Both the position numbers and the translations under genes were made by a program. The notes below the pieces were generated by a model. It was not told the origin of the DNA. It saw nothing but the letters and a program-made list of their open reading frames with translations, and searched no databases. Shown piece by piece: positions 8,383 through 16,471 of a stretch of DNA of 32,285 nt; within the stretch, counting starts at the first letter, position 1; each line of letters opens with the position of its first letter. This stretch comes from Methylocystaceae bacterium (GTDB lineage: Bacteria > Pseudomonadota > Alphaproteobacteria > Rhodospirillales > Terasakiellaceae). The stretch lies in the NCBI GenBank assembly GCA_013373265.1, contig JABXIC010000113.1:1-32285 (forward strand). Direction: 5' to 3'.

Positions 8383-9249
8383 ATGTCTATGAAATCAATT
8401 CTCGCGCCGGTTGATGGTGCTAAATCATCCCATATGGTGCTTGAGGCCGCTTTTTTACTGGCACAAGAATTCAATGCGCATGTGAATGTTCTTCACGTTA
8501 AGCCTGATCCTAAGGCTGCGATTCCCTTGTTGGGGGAAGGCATGTCCGGTGCCATGATTGAAGATATGATTGAAATAGCGGAAAAAGAAGGCAATGAGCA
8601 GCGTAAAAAAGCTCAGGTCTTTTATAAAGCTGCGCTGGAAAGCCATAATGTCAAAGAGGCGACGATGCCATTGGATGGTGATCTTTTAACGGCTCGTTGG
8701 ACGGAAGATGAAGGCCGTGAAGATGAAGTCATCGCACGTAATGGCCGCTTGTCCGATTTGATTTTGGTGCCAAAGCCCGTTAAGGAAAATGAGATTTACA
8801 GCACTTTGGCCTTAAACGCAGCCCTGTTTGAAACCGGACGTCCTATGTTGCTTTTACCGGAACAAGGTATGGAAACATTCCCTAAATCCGTTGCAATTTG
8901 CTGGAATGGCTCTATGGAAGGTGCGCGCGCTGTTTCTGCTGCGTTACCGTTCTTAAAACATGCTGATGAAGTCTATGTTATGACAGCAGATACAAATGAC
9001 ACGGACGAGACGGTGGGGAATGAGCTGTGTGAATATTTAATGTGGCATGCCATCACTGCAAAAACAGTTTTCTTTAGCCCGGCAGTTAAATCTGTTGGGG
9101 AAGCCTTGCTGGCAGAAACCAAAAAATTGGGATCGCAAATGATGGTGATGGGCGGATATTCCCACAGCCGCATGCATGAGCTGATCTTAGGGGGCGTAAC
9201 CCGCGACGTGATCTCATCTGCGGATATCCCTGTTGTGATGGGGCATTAA
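8383..9249 (+). CDS. Universal stress protein, tandem UspA domains
   Basis: 288 residues with two Usp halves. The N-terminus MKSILAPVDGA and the C-terminal GGYSHSR...LGGVTR...IPVVMGH are family signatures. Compared with the other tandem Usp in this window, the second glycine of the G-2X-G nucleotide-binding motif is serine (GGYS), which may weaken ATP binding, although this variant is common in the family. A good ribosome binding site (GGGAG) precedes the ATG. It follows the APH/P-loop kinase fusion on the same strand by 40 bases and is convergent with the SRAP gene, two bases away. Role: cytoplasmic stress adaptation, otherwise unspecified. Confidence 0.88.
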   Translation: MSMKSILAPVDGAKSSHMVLEAAFLLAQEFNAHVNVLHVKPDPKAAIPLLGEGMSGAMIEDMIEIAEKEGNEQRKKAQVFYKAALESHNVKEATMPLDGDLLTARWTEDEGREDEVIARNGRLSDLILVPKPVKENEIYSTLALNAALFETGRPMLLLPEQGMETFPKSVAICWNGSMEGARAVSAALPFLKHADEVYVMTADTNDTDETVGNELCEYLMWHAITAKTVFFSPAVKSVGEALLAETKKLGSQMMVMGGYSHSRMHELILGGVTRDVISSADIPVVMGH

Positions 9250-9251
9250 GT

Positions 9252-9836
9252 CTAAAACAGTTTTAGCTGCACCTGTGCAGGTACGTCTTCTTGCCAATCA
9301 AATGTAAAATCATTTGGTTGGCTGAAGAGGTTTACCAGTTGTTGGGTTTCAATATTTGGGTCAAGCCAATCTTGATAATCATCCGGCTTTAAAATAACAG
9401 GCATCCGGTGGTGGATGTGTGTGACCTGGTCGTTTGCCGGACAGGTGAGGATGCAAAATCGGTTGTTTTGGTAAATGGCCGCCATGGCAAAAAGGGGATT
9501 GTTTTTGATGCTAATTCGGTTTTTGTATTTTTCACCGTCGTCTTTGCGCCATTCAAACCATGCACTTGCCGGAACAAGGCAACGATTGTTGTATAAGGTC
9601 TGAAATGTTGGCTTTTCAAACAGGGTTTCTGTACGTGCATTGATCAAGGGTTTGTCGGACCATGCGGTTTTTAATCCCCAGTACATTGAAAGGGCATGGG
9701 CCTTTGAAGAGATGACAACGGGTTCATCCGTTGGTCTGACGCTTTTATTTGTGGATGTTTCTTTGGGTAAGACCGATAAGGCGAAATATTCTTGCAGAAG
9801 AACAAGAGGGTAGAGGGCTTCGAAATTTGCACACAT
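9252..9836 (-). CDS. SRAP (YedK/HMCES) family abasic-site processing protein
   Basis: 194 residues, slightly short for the family. Cys2 directly follows the initiator methionine, as required for the thiazolidine crosslink that SRAP proteins form with abasic sites in single-stranded DNA. Other active-site positions are present: Asn66 (LINARTE), Glu95 (WFEW) and His142 (IHHRMPV). The N-terminus is MCANF rather than the usual MCGRF, and the usual YN-APTQ segment is replaced by SVRPTDEPVV, so this is a divergent member. It protects abasic sites during replication. No SOS (LexA) box is evident upstream. It lies nine bases downstream of the binding-protein gene on the same strand. Confidence 0.88.
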   Translation of the reverse strand: MCANFEALYPLVLLQEYFALSVLPKETSTNKSVRPTDEPVVISSKAHALSMYWGLKTAWSDKPLINARTETLFEKPTFQTLYNNRCLVPASAWFEWRKDDGEKYKNRISIKNNPLFAMAAIYQNNRFCILTCPANDQVTHIHHRMPVILKPDDYQDWLDPNIETQQLVNLFSQPNDFTFDWQEDVPAQVQLKLF

Positions 9837-9845
9837 GTTAAAACA

Positions 9846-11060
9846 TCATTGCTGAGGACGGATTAATCTGACTTGACTGTTGCCGTGCCAATAGTCAGCA
9901 CCATCTGCATAATACCAGTCACGCATATGGCTTTTTCCTTCAAAATAAGCAAGTTTACCGACAAATGTACCCATGGATGATTGGCGGTCCTGTGCGCGAA
10001 AACGAATGGTGCCCAAGGGGCTATCAAAATAAAGGTTTTCCATCGCTTTGATCAATGTATCGGGCGTTCCGTCATCGCTGTTTTGATATGCCGCTGCAAT
10101 AGCATTGAGGGCGATATAGCCGCTTAAAGCGCTATGGGTCGGGGATTCGGCAAAACGGCTTTGATATTTTTTGACAAAAGCCATATGGGCATTGGTTTTA
10201 ATTTGTTGCCAAGGATATCCCGTCACAATCCAACTGTCACAAATTGGTGAAGAGACAGCTTCTATATATTCAGGTTCTCCAGAGAAAAGGCTAACGACAG
10301 ATTTACCTTCAAAGAATTTTTCCTGTGTGTTTACGTTTAATAATTTTTGTAAATCATCAGCAAATGTGGCATTGAAAATGGCTTCAATGTTTTTATCTTT
10401 CATGCGTTTGATAAGTTGATTGCGATCCATTTTAAATAAAGGGGCCCATTCGTCATGGACCCATTGGATATCGGGTCGCACTTGGTTCATGTTATTTTTG
10501 AAGTGTTGAACCGCCGTATGACCAAATTCATAGTCTGGTGCAATGCAGGCCCAGCGGTTGACCGGGAGGCGTGCGGCTTCATTGACCAACATTTTTGTCA
10601 CCATGTAGGTGTTGGGACGCATGCTAAATGTGTATTTGCCCCCCTCTTCCCATGTGATGGAATCACTTCTTGTCTCTGTGGCAAGAAAGGGGATTTGCAT
10701 TTCATTTGCAGCCTTTGAAAGGGCTAAGGCAATATTAGATAAAACCGATCCGAATAGGAAGTTGACGCCTTCTTTTTCCACAAGAAAATTTGCAAGGGAG
10801 GTTGCTTTGTCGGGGTCACCCTCATCATTTCGCGAAATGATTTCAAGTTTACGGCCCTTTATCCCACCGCGTTCATTTATTTCTTCTAAGGCCAAAAGCC
10901 AACCGTGTCGGTATGGGGTCTGCACTTTTTCAAGTTCAGGGATGTAGCTGTTGATCTCGCCCAATTTAATGGTGGGGGTGTTGGCGTGGAGTATATTTGG
11001 CAGGAACACGCCCGTGCAGCAGCCTGCACCCAGTTTTAACATATTACGCCGTGAGACCAT
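9846..11060 (-). CDS. Tat-exported ABC-type substrate-binding protein (Peripla_BP_6 / branched-chain type)
   Basis: About 404 residues. The N-terminus MVSRRNMLKLGAG is a twin-arginine signal followed by a hydrophobic stretch, so the protein is exported folded. The mature part has the type I periplasmic-binding fold of the LivJ/AmiC/UrtA kind: IKLGEINSY, GWLLALEEINERGG, EIISRNDEGDPDKA, FGHTAVQHF. These bind amino acids, amides or urea-like ligands. I prefer the start at 11060, which has AAGGAA nine bases upstream; an ATG at 11078 would add six residues ahead of the RR motif. No permease or ATPase gene is adjacent, so it may serve a distant transporter or act as a sensor component. Ligand unknown. 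Confidence 0.85.
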   Translation of the reverse strand: MVSRRNMLKLGAGCCTGVFLPNILHANTPTIKLGEINSYIPELEKVQTPYRHGWLLALEEINERGGIKGRKLEIISRNDEGDPDKATSLANFLVEKEGVNFLFGSVLSNIALALSKAANEMQIPFLATETRSDSITWEEGGKYTFSMRPNTYMVTKMLVNEAARLPVNRWACIAPDYEFGHTAVQHFKNNMNQVRPDIQWVHDEWAPLFKMDRNQLIKRMKDKNIEAIFNATFADDLQKLLNVNTQEKFFEGKSVVSLFSGEPEYIEAVSSPICDSWIVTGYPWQQIKTNAHMAFVKKYQSRFAESPTHSALSGYIALNAIAAAYQNSDDGTPDTLIKAMENLYFDSPLGTIRFRAQDRQSSMGTFVGKLAYFEGKSHMRDWYYADGADYWHGNSQVRLIRPQQ

Positions 11061-11166
11061 GATAAACGGTTCCTTCATATCGCCTTGTTTCTTATACTAT
11101 AAGCTGGCAGTCATTCCCGCAACATGATACCAACGTCCTTCTATAAGATAATACCTTGGATATGCG

Positions 11167-11826
11167 ATGACAGATCAATTGCCCCCGACAGTGCGCATCA
11201 CCGATGACCACATTTGGACACAAATTTTTGACGGTGCCAAAAGGTTTACGCATCCTTCACCGGCTTTATTTTTAGATCGCGATGGCGTGATTGTTGAAGA
11301 AGTGCATTATTTACATAAGGTTGAAGACGTCGTCTTGATAGACGGTGCTGCGCGTTTGATCGGGGAAGCAAATGCCAAGGATATACCTGTTGTGATTGTC
11401 ACCAACCAGTCAGGTTTGGCACGCGGTATGTTTGGCTGGTCTGAATTTAATCAGGTGCAGGAACGTATGCTGGCTCTGTTACATCAAGAATGCGGTGCTT
11501 TTGTTGATGCCGTATATGCGTGTCCTTATCATAAAAGTGGCAAGCCTCCGTTTAACCATCCTGATCATGAGGCACGTAAACCCAACCCTGCCATGTTGTT
11601 GCATGCAATGGAGGCCATCAAGATCACTGCGCAAGGGTCTTGGATTATTGGCGATAAGGCGGGTGATCTCAAGGCAGGATGCAATGCTGGCATTAGTGGT
11701 GGCGTTCATGTCTTGACCGGGCATGGCGGTGACGCGGGGGAACGGGAAAATTCGATCGCACTTAAATCTGAAACCTTTGACGTACGTTTATGTGATTCTA
11801 TCGCAGACGTGACGGGGCTTTTCTAA
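11167..11826 (+). CDS. HAD-family phosphatase, GmhB-like
   Basis: 219 residues. HAD motifs are all present: nucleophile FLDRDGV (Asp37, Asp39), VTNQSG, the lysine in RKPNPAM, and IGDKAGDLKAG. This matches the histidinol-phosphatase/GmhB branch that removes the 7-phosphate from D-glycero-D-manno-heptose 1,7-bisphosphate in LPS core synthesis. The GmhB zinc loop is altered: a CPYH start is kept but the later Cys pair is replaced by HPDHEARKP, so zinc binding may use histidines or be lost. No other heptose genes are nearby, so the substrate could be a related sugar phosphate. The ribosome binding site is weak. It is convergent with ldtR, two bases apart. Confidence 0.78.
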   Translation: MTDQLPPTVRITDDHIWTQIFDGAKRFTHPSPALFLDRDGVIVEEVHYLHKVEDVVLIDGAARLIGEANAKDIPVVIVTNQSGLARGMFGWSEFNQVQERMLALLHQECGAFVDAVYACPYHKSGKPPFNHPDHEARKPNPAMLLHAMEAIKITAQGSWIIGDKAGDLKAGCNAGISGGVHVLTGHGGDAGERENSIALKSETFDVRLCDSIADVTGLF

Positions 11827-11828
11827 AT

Positions 11829-12329
11829 TTAATCATTAGGCCCATAATGGATATAGTCGGTCCATGTGCGTTCAAGTCGTTTGAGTGATTTTAAAGTCGT
11901 TTCCACTTCAGCAGGGTTCAGGCCGAAAGCTTCTACGGTCTTGGCATGGTGATCTTCCATGTCGCGCACGTATTGTGTAAATTCTAGTGCACGTGGGGTC
12001 AATTTGACATGAACAGAACGGCGATCGTGGGGAGAACGCTTTTGTTCCAGAAAGCCGCTTTCTGTCAGTTTCTTGATATTATAAGAAACGTTTGAACCCT
12101 GATAATACCCCCGCTCAATAAGATCACGAATGGAAATTTCTTCATCACCGATATTGGCAAGCAGAAGGGCTTGAACAGCGTTGACATCTTTGATGTCCAA
12201 TCGATTGAGCTCAGCGCGTAAAACGTCCAAAAAACGCCGATGCAGCCGTTCGATCATTTTTGTGAGATCTAGGTATTCTTGTTTCACGCCAGTATATCCT
12301 TTTGTTTGGAGCTTTTCTGCATTATGCAC
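11829..12329 (-). CDS. ldtR: MarR-family regulator, LdtR type
   Basis: 166 residues with a winged helix in the middle and helical dimerisation ends. The stretches ERLHRRFLDVL, NAVQALLLANIGDEE, RGYYQGSNVSYN and KRSPHDRRSVHVKLT strongly match the LdtR group, known in rhizobia and Liberibacter for controlling an L,D-transpeptidase gene and stress tolerance. The start is a GTG (12329) with GGAG six bases upstream. It follows the LOG-family gene by 29 bases on the same strand, so the two are probably cotranscribed. The ribosome binding site and start codon lie inside a long inverted repeat, suggesting autoregulation at DNA or RNA level. No L,D-transpeptidase gene is present in this window. The symbol rests on sequence memory. 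Confidence 0.85.
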   Translation of the reverse strand: MHNAEKLQTKGYTGVKQEYLDLTKMIERLHRRFLDVLRAELNRLDIKDVNAVQALLLANIGDEEISIRDLIERGYYQGSNVSYNIKKLTESGFLEQKRSPHDRRSVHVKLTPRALEFTQYVRDMEDHHAKTVEAFGLNPAEVETTLKSLKRLERTWTDYIHYGPND

Positions 12330-12339
12330 GAAAAGCTCC
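12308..12339 (-). repeat. 32-base inverted repeat enclosing the ldtR ribosome binding site and start codon
   Basis: On the minus strand the arms GGAGCTTTTC and GAAAAGCTCC are perfectly complementary (10 bp). The 12 bases between them contain TGCAT-A-ATGCA, a second nested palindrome, so the symmetry extends to 15 bases per side with one unpaired G. The GGAG ribosome binding site is in the first arm and the GTG start begins the central segment. There is no T-run, so it is not a terminator. It could be a dimer operator, a translation-blocking hairpin, or both. Confidence 0.75.
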
Positions 12340-12358
12340 GCGCTTCAACGTCATGTGC

Positions 12359-12946
12359 TTATAACTGGCTGGTTGACGTATCTTGTATGGTCGACGTGCT
12401 GTTTTCTAAATAAGTGAAAATTTCCGCTGTGGACGTGGCAATAGAATAGAGGTCACGCGCTGTTTCGCTGGCAAACCCCCCATTGATCGTGGCATTGACC
12501 AAATCTTCAAAGGGTTGCCAGTAGTTTTTGCAGTCTAAAATAATGACAGGCTTATCGTGCAGTTTTAGTTGCTTCCAGGTTAGAATTTCAAAGGTTTCGT
12601 CTAATGTTCCTAAGCCACCTGGTAAGACGATAAAGCCATCGGAACGTTCAAACATGGTGCGTTTGCGTTCATGCATGCTGTCTGTGATGATTAATTCGGT
12701 TAAATTGTCGTGCCCGACTTCCAGTTTTTGCAAAAAATCGGGGATGATACCGGTGACGCGGCCCCCATTGGCCAGCACTTCTTCTGCCAGGACACCCATA
12801 ATGCCAACAGACCCCCCGCCATAAACGAATTCGATGTTGTTTTCTGCCATTGCTTTGGCAAGTTTTTTGGCTTCTGTTACATATTCGGGATCGTTGCCAA
12901 AACGTGATCCACAAAAAACGCATAAAGATTTAGGAAGGGTAGACAT
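12359..12946 (-). CDS. LOG-family (TIGR00730) Rossmann-fold protein
   Basis: 195 residues. Signatures of the LOG/lysine-decarboxylase-like family are clear: VFCGSRFGNDPEY near the N-terminus, YGGGSVGIMG (42-51), MHERK (91-95) and the active-site PGGLGTLDE (109-117). Family members hydrolyse nucleoside 5'-monophosphates such as cytokinin riboside monophosphate to base plus ribose 5-phosphate; older annotations as lysine decarboxylase are wrong. The gene precedes ldtR on the same strand and is divergent from a membrane protein gene 47 bases away. The bacterial role (nucleotide salvage or cytokinin-like signals) is open. Confidence 0.9.
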   Translation of the reverse strand: MSTLPKSLCVFCGSRFGNDPEYVTEAKKLAKAMAENNIEFVYGGGSVGIMGVLAEEVLANGGRVTGIIPDFLQKLEVGHDNLTELIITDSMHERKRTMFERSDGFIVLPGGLGTLDETFEILTWKQLKLHDKPVIILDCKNYWQPFEDLVNATINGGFASETARDLYSIATSTAEIFTYLENSTSTIQDTSTSQL

Positions 12947-12993
12947 GTTAATACTTTCACTGATTGGTAACTCTTTGACGCTATCATAACCAC

Positions 12994-13851
12994 ATGATTG
13001 AATTAATGAATAGTCCTTTGATTCTCAGTTTGGTTTTTCCCGCGCTGTGCGTGTTAGGGATCGTCCCTTTATTGCGCTGGGCCATTTCGGGTGAAAAACG
13101 CGATGTTTATGCCTCTTTCAGTCTTGCCTTGGCTTGCCTGATTGCGTGTGTTTGTGCCTATGGTCGTCCCGGTGAAGCCTTTCAGTTTGGTGTTGCTGCT
13201 TTAACTTATGCGCTTGGTGTGTCCAGCTTTTTGTCTTTATTGACGACTTTGTGGGTGACGCATAATTTTTTACGGGTCTGTTTTGTCCTGATCAATGTGT
13301 TGCTGACCTGTTGGATTTTGGTCGGTATGCCATTGGAACTGGATATGCTGGTGAAAGCCCTGTGGGCTGGATATATCCTTCTTGTCATCGCAGGCGTTGC
13401 CATTTTACGCACCCGTTGGGAATTGCATGCAGATTCTTATGCGATTGGGCCTTTCATCAGCTTGTTAGTCGTGTCCGCAACATTAGGGTTGATTTCATTT
13501 TGGGTGGGTGATGCGACTTCAGTTAATTTTGCGGCTGCCTTGTGTGTGACCTGCGTTTCGTCCTTGATCTGGGCAATTAAAAAATTCGGATTTCACTATC
13601 AGGAAAATGCCTTGTTTCCAGTGAGTCTGTGCGTTGCGGTACTGATGTGGGATCTCTGGTTGCAAGGCCATTTAAATTTGGTCAGTGTTGTTTTATTGCT
13701 GGCATCTTTGTTTAGCAGGAGTGCGGTGATAAAGGTTTTATCTGCTGCACCAAACTGGATGCAAAAGGGCTATTACGTATTTATAATGGGTTTTAGTCTC
13801 TTGCCAGCTTTCTTAAGTGTGGTGTTTTTCGATATTTTACGTAATTTATAA
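12994..13851 (+). CDS. Polytopic inner-membrane protein of unknown function
   Basis: 285 residues, mostly hydrophobic, with about ten predicted membrane segments (roughly 7-30, 38-57, 65-88, 92-112, 118-140, 150-172, then four more to the C-terminus). No transporter signature, catalytic motif or large soluble domain is visible. The ATG at 12994 has no strong ribosome binding site; an in-frame ATG at 13006 is an alternative. It is followed 40 bases later by a LysM protein on the same strand, so an envelope role is possible but not shown. I do not recognise the family. Confidence 0.75.
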   Translation: MIELMNSPLILSLVFPALCVLGIVPLLRWAISGEKRDVYASFSLALACLIACVCAYGRPGEAFQFGVAALTYALGVSSFLSLLTTLWVTHNFLRVCFVLINVLLTCWILVGMPLELDMLVKALWAGYILLVIAGVAILRTRWELHADSYAIGPFISLLVVSATLGLISFWVGDATSVNFAAALCVTCVSSLIWAIKKFGFHYQENALFPVSLCVAVLMWDLWLQGHLNLVSVVLLLASLFSRSAVIKVLSAAPNWMQKGYYVFIMGFSLLPAFLSVVFFDILRNL

Positions 13852-13891
13852 GTTATCTTGAATTGCGCTGCCCATAGAATACGTCTACTCT

Positions 13892-14881
13892 ATGGGGAAA
13901 TATATAGGAATGGTGGAGAAGAAATTGCGGTCTATAGTACTTATCGGTTTGGGACTCGTCGCTTTAGCAGTTGCTATATTCTTGACAATGTTTAATGACG
14001 ATGAAGTCGTGGACACACCGCAAAAACAAATGCAGGAACAAACCACACCTGCAACGCCACCTTCAAAAAACGATAAAAAGGTCGTTAATGTACGCCCCAG
14101 TTTCGACGTGGTGCGCATTAACCCGGATGGAAATGCCGTCATTGCGGGCCGTGCAACACCGAAAGCTTCTGTAGAAGTGCTGACGGAAGATACTGTTTTG
14201 GGTAAAATTAGTGCGGATAATCGTGGGGAATGGGTTTATTTGCCATCCAGCCCTCTAGAACCCGGTGAACGTCAACTCAGTCTGCGTGCAACCAATCCTG
14301 ATGGCACAGTCATGACGTCCAAGGATGTTGTGGTTTTGGTTGTGCCACATCAAGATGGTGAAGCCTTGGCCCTGTCCATGTCCGCAGATGGTCGTGGGGC
14401 AGCCAAAGCTTTGCAGACGCCGGGGGCTGAAAAGCTTGTTTTGTCCATTGATGCGGTCAATTATGATGAAAAAGGGCAATTATCTTTGTCCGGCAGCGCG
14501 CCGGAAGGTGCGGCAGTTTTCCTTTATTTAGATAATGATTTTTTAGGCAACGCGACGGCAGATGATCGCGGTAGTTGGAACCTGACACCCACCAAAATAG
14601 TGGCGCCGGGTGTGTATGAACTGCGTGCTGATCAAGTGGATGAAAATAAAAAAGTGATTAACCGGGTGACAATTCCGTTCTCACGGGCAGAAAAAATGTC
14701 TAACGTTCCTGCGGATCGTCAGATCATTGTACAACCGGGCAACAGCCTGTGGCGTATTGCGCGTCGTGTTTATGGGACAGGCTTTGATTATGCGGTTATT
14801 TATCGGGCGAATGCGGATCAGATCAGCGATCCGGATATGATTTATCCCGGTCAGGTCTTTGAAATCCCGAAAGAAAAGTAA
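13892..14881 (+). CDS. Membrane-anchored LysM-domain protein
   Basis: 329 residues. A single N-terminal hydrophobic segment (about 14-32) is followed by a Gln/Thr/Pro-rich linker (about 43-62), then two beta-rich repeats of bacterial Ig-like character (about 65-150 and 185-265, both with a DNRGEW or DDRGSW turn). The C-terminus (about 281-327) is a LysM domain, starting IVQPGNSLWRIARRVYG and ending YPGQVFEIPKE. It should sit in the periplasm anchored in the inner membrane and bind peptidoglycan. Starts at 13892, 13910 or a TTG at 13925 (GGAG six bases upstream) are all possible, so the N-terminus is uncertain. It converges on the next gene, with both stop codons inside one hairpin. Confidence 0.85.
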   Translation: MGKYIGMVEKKLRSIVLIGLGLVALAVAIFLTMFNDDEVVDTPQKQMQEQTTPATPPSKNDKKVVNVRPSFDVVRINPDGNAVIAGRATPKASVEVLTEDTVLGKISADNRGEWVYLPSSPLEPGERQLSLRATNPDGTVMTSKDVVVLVVPHQDGEALALSMSADGRGAAKALQTPGAEKLVLSIDAVNYDEKGQLSLSGSAPEGAAVFLYLDNDFLGNATADDRGSWNLTPTKIVAPGVYELRADQVDENKKVINRVTIPFSRAEKMSNVPADRQIIVQPGNSLWRIARRVYGTGFDYAVIYRANADQISDPDMIYPGQVFEIPKEK

Positions 14882-14900
14882 GAAAAATCGACTTACTTTT
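14874..14900. terminator. Shared hairpin spanning two convergent stop codons
   Basis: AAAAGTAAG (14874-14882) pairs perfectly with CTTACTTTT (14892-14900) around a nine-base loop. It contains the stop codons of both converging genes and ends in T-runs in each direction. The stem is AU-rich, so it may be a weak bidirectional terminator. Confidence 0.5.
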
Positions 14901-15615
14901 TAGGCTTCAAGTTCATTTTCAATTTAGGTTTTAGGCTCATTTTTATTTTGGGTTTGGCTGAGGCGATTTTGATTTTTGCCTTTGCTTTAACAGGGTGTGC
15001 AACGGGTTGTGGTGTTGGCGCAGGTTCTGTTTCAGAAACAGGCTCAGGCATCACAGCGGGGGCAGGCACAGGTGTGGGTGCCTTTGTCATTTCTTCTTGT
15101 GAAGCAACGCTTTCTATATCTGGTGCCATAAAGGGCGTCGATGTCAGCGGTTGCAGGGCTTTGACAAGTTCCAGATAAGGTTTTAAACGCAGCAGAACTT
15201 TTGCCGTTTCCGAAACGATGAGTTTGGGGGTCAACTGCCCTTTAAAAAACACCTCATCAATCAAAAGGATGCGTTGTTGATCATCAACACGGATTTTCCC
15301 TTTGATCTCCCGACTTGCCGCATGCACGACGGCAAAGATATTTGTGCGTAAAAACGAACTTTGATAGGAATAGGGTAAGTGTCCGATAATGCCATGCACG
15401 CGCATCGTGACCCCATTTTCTTTTTGGTCGGTATGTACTGCAAACCAGAATCCCTGATACTGGACCATAAAGTCTATTTCAGAGCGACACTGGTCATGCA
15501 CCAACGCACCGCCCTCGGTATGAATGCGATCTGTAACTGCCAAGGCACGTGATGAGCTTGAAGAAAACTCAACGAGTCCTTTGGCCTTTGTAGGTGAGTC
15601 TGTTTTAGAAGACAC
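14893..15615 (-). CDS. Unknown protein with a Lys/Pro repeat tail
   Basis: 240 residues, not recognised. Residues about 10-145 look like a compact alpha/beta domain with alternating strands (FMVQYQGFWFAVHTD, GVTMRVHGIIGHL, GKIRVDDQQRILLIDEVFF) and a final helix (SETAKVLLRLKPYLELV). Its shape is loosely like YbjN or type III secretion chaperone folds. Next comes a disordered Pro/Ala/Glu segment (about 160-200), then a very basic tail with near-repeats of KPKxKMxLKPK. There is no signal peptide or membrane segment. The tail could bind nucleic acid, an acidic protein or a membrane. Function unknown; it is convergent with the LysM gene. Confidence 0.7.
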   Translation of the reverse strand: MSSKTDSPTKAKGLVEFSSSSSRALAVTDRIHTEGGALVHDQCRSEIDFMVQYQGFWFAVHTDQKENGVTMRVHGIIGHLPYSYQSSFLRTNIFAVVHAASREIKGKIRVDDQQRILLIDEVFFKGQLTPKLIVSETAKVLLRLKPYLELVKALQPLTSTPFMAPDIESVASQEEMTKAPTPVPAPAVMPEPVSETEPAPTPQPVAHPVKAKAKIKIASAKPKIKMSLKPKLKMNLKPKK

Positions 15616-15620
15616 CGTTC

Positions 15621-15649
15621 TTACCTTGATCTTCGTTGTTTTTTATAAT
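15621..15649 (+). promoter_or_regulatory. Possible promoter of psd-pssA
   Basis: TATAAT at 15644-15649 is preceded, with a 17-base spacer, by a weak -35 element TTACCT (15621-15626). This would give a leader of about 100 bases before the psd GTG. Confidence 0.35.
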
Positions 15650-15756
15650 CTATCACGGTCTTTGCATCAAACAAAAGAAAAAGCCGACTTTACGCACATG
15701 GCTTATCCTGATACTTAGGTTTCAACAAGCTTTTTTGATTCATATGGATAACGACA

Positions 15757-16470
15757 GTGCTTAAAGTTATTTTGGTACCTATCAACCGTGAAGGTTGGCC
15801 TTTCATCGCAATTTTTGCAATTCTTACGTTGGCTTTGATGGCAGGTGCTTTTGCACTTGACTGGATGGGGGCGGTGCAACCCATGGGCTGGGTTGGCGGC
15901 ATTTTAACCGTCTGGTGTATTTGTTTTTTTCGCGATCCTCATCGTGTGACCCCCACCCGTGAAGGTCTGGTGATTTGTCCGGCTGATGGTGTGGTTCAAT
16001 TGATTGACCGTGCCGCACCGCCTGCTGAATTGGAAATGGGCGATGCAGAAAGAACACGCGTTTGCGTCTTTATGAATGTGTTTAACGTGCATGTGAATCG
16101 GTCCCCCTTAAGCGGTGTGGTGAAAAAAGTTGCCTATCGCCCGGGTAAGTTTTTAAATGCCTCTCTTGATAAAGCCAGTGTCGATAACGAACGCATGAGC
16201 GTATCACTGGAAACTGAAAACGGTACATCAATTGCCTTTGTCCAAATCGCTGGACTTGTGGCACGTCGCATTGTGTGCTGGACCAAAGAAGGTGATTCTT
16301 TAAAAGCGGGTGAACGTTTTGGTATGATCCGTTTTGGCAGCCGTGTTGATGTTTATCTACCGGATGGGGTCGAACCTATGGTAGCCTTGGGGCAGACGAC
16401 CAAAGCGGCAGAAACCGTATTGGCTGACCTTAACAGTAAAGAACCTGCCCGATTAGGTGAAGTGAGATAA
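15757..16470 (+). CDS. psd: Phosphatidylserine decarboxylase proenzyme
   Basis: 237 residues, the short alphaproteobacterial type. It converts phosphatidylserine to phosphatidylethanolamine at the inner membrane. An N-terminal hydrophobic region (about 15-60) anchors it; FFRDPHR, CPADGVV and [10 protein letters not shown] are family blocks. The self-cleavage site that forms the pyruvoyl group is the Gly194-Ser195 pair in RFGSRVD. Translation begins at a GTG (15757); the nearby ATG at 15744 is in a frame that stops at once. It ends one base before pssA, so the two consecutive pathway enzymes form an operon, although in reverse pathway order. Confidence 0.95.
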   Translation: MLKVILVPINREGWPFIAIFAILTLALMAGAFALDWMGAVQPMGWVGGILTVWCICFFRDPHRVTPTREGLVICPADGVVQLIDRAAPPAELEMGDAERTRVCVFMNVFNVHVNRSPLSGVVKKVAYRPGKFLNASLDKASVDNERMSVSLETENGTSIAFVQIAGLVARRIVCWTKEGDSLKAGERFGMIRFGSRVDVYLPDGVEPMVALGQTTKAAETVLADLNSKEPARLGEVR

Positions 16471-16471
16471 G

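Noticed and set aside
12359-12946. Lysine decarboxylase
   Set aside because: The PGGLGT and MHERK motifs define the LOG phosphoribohydrolase family; the decarboxylase label is an old misannotation.
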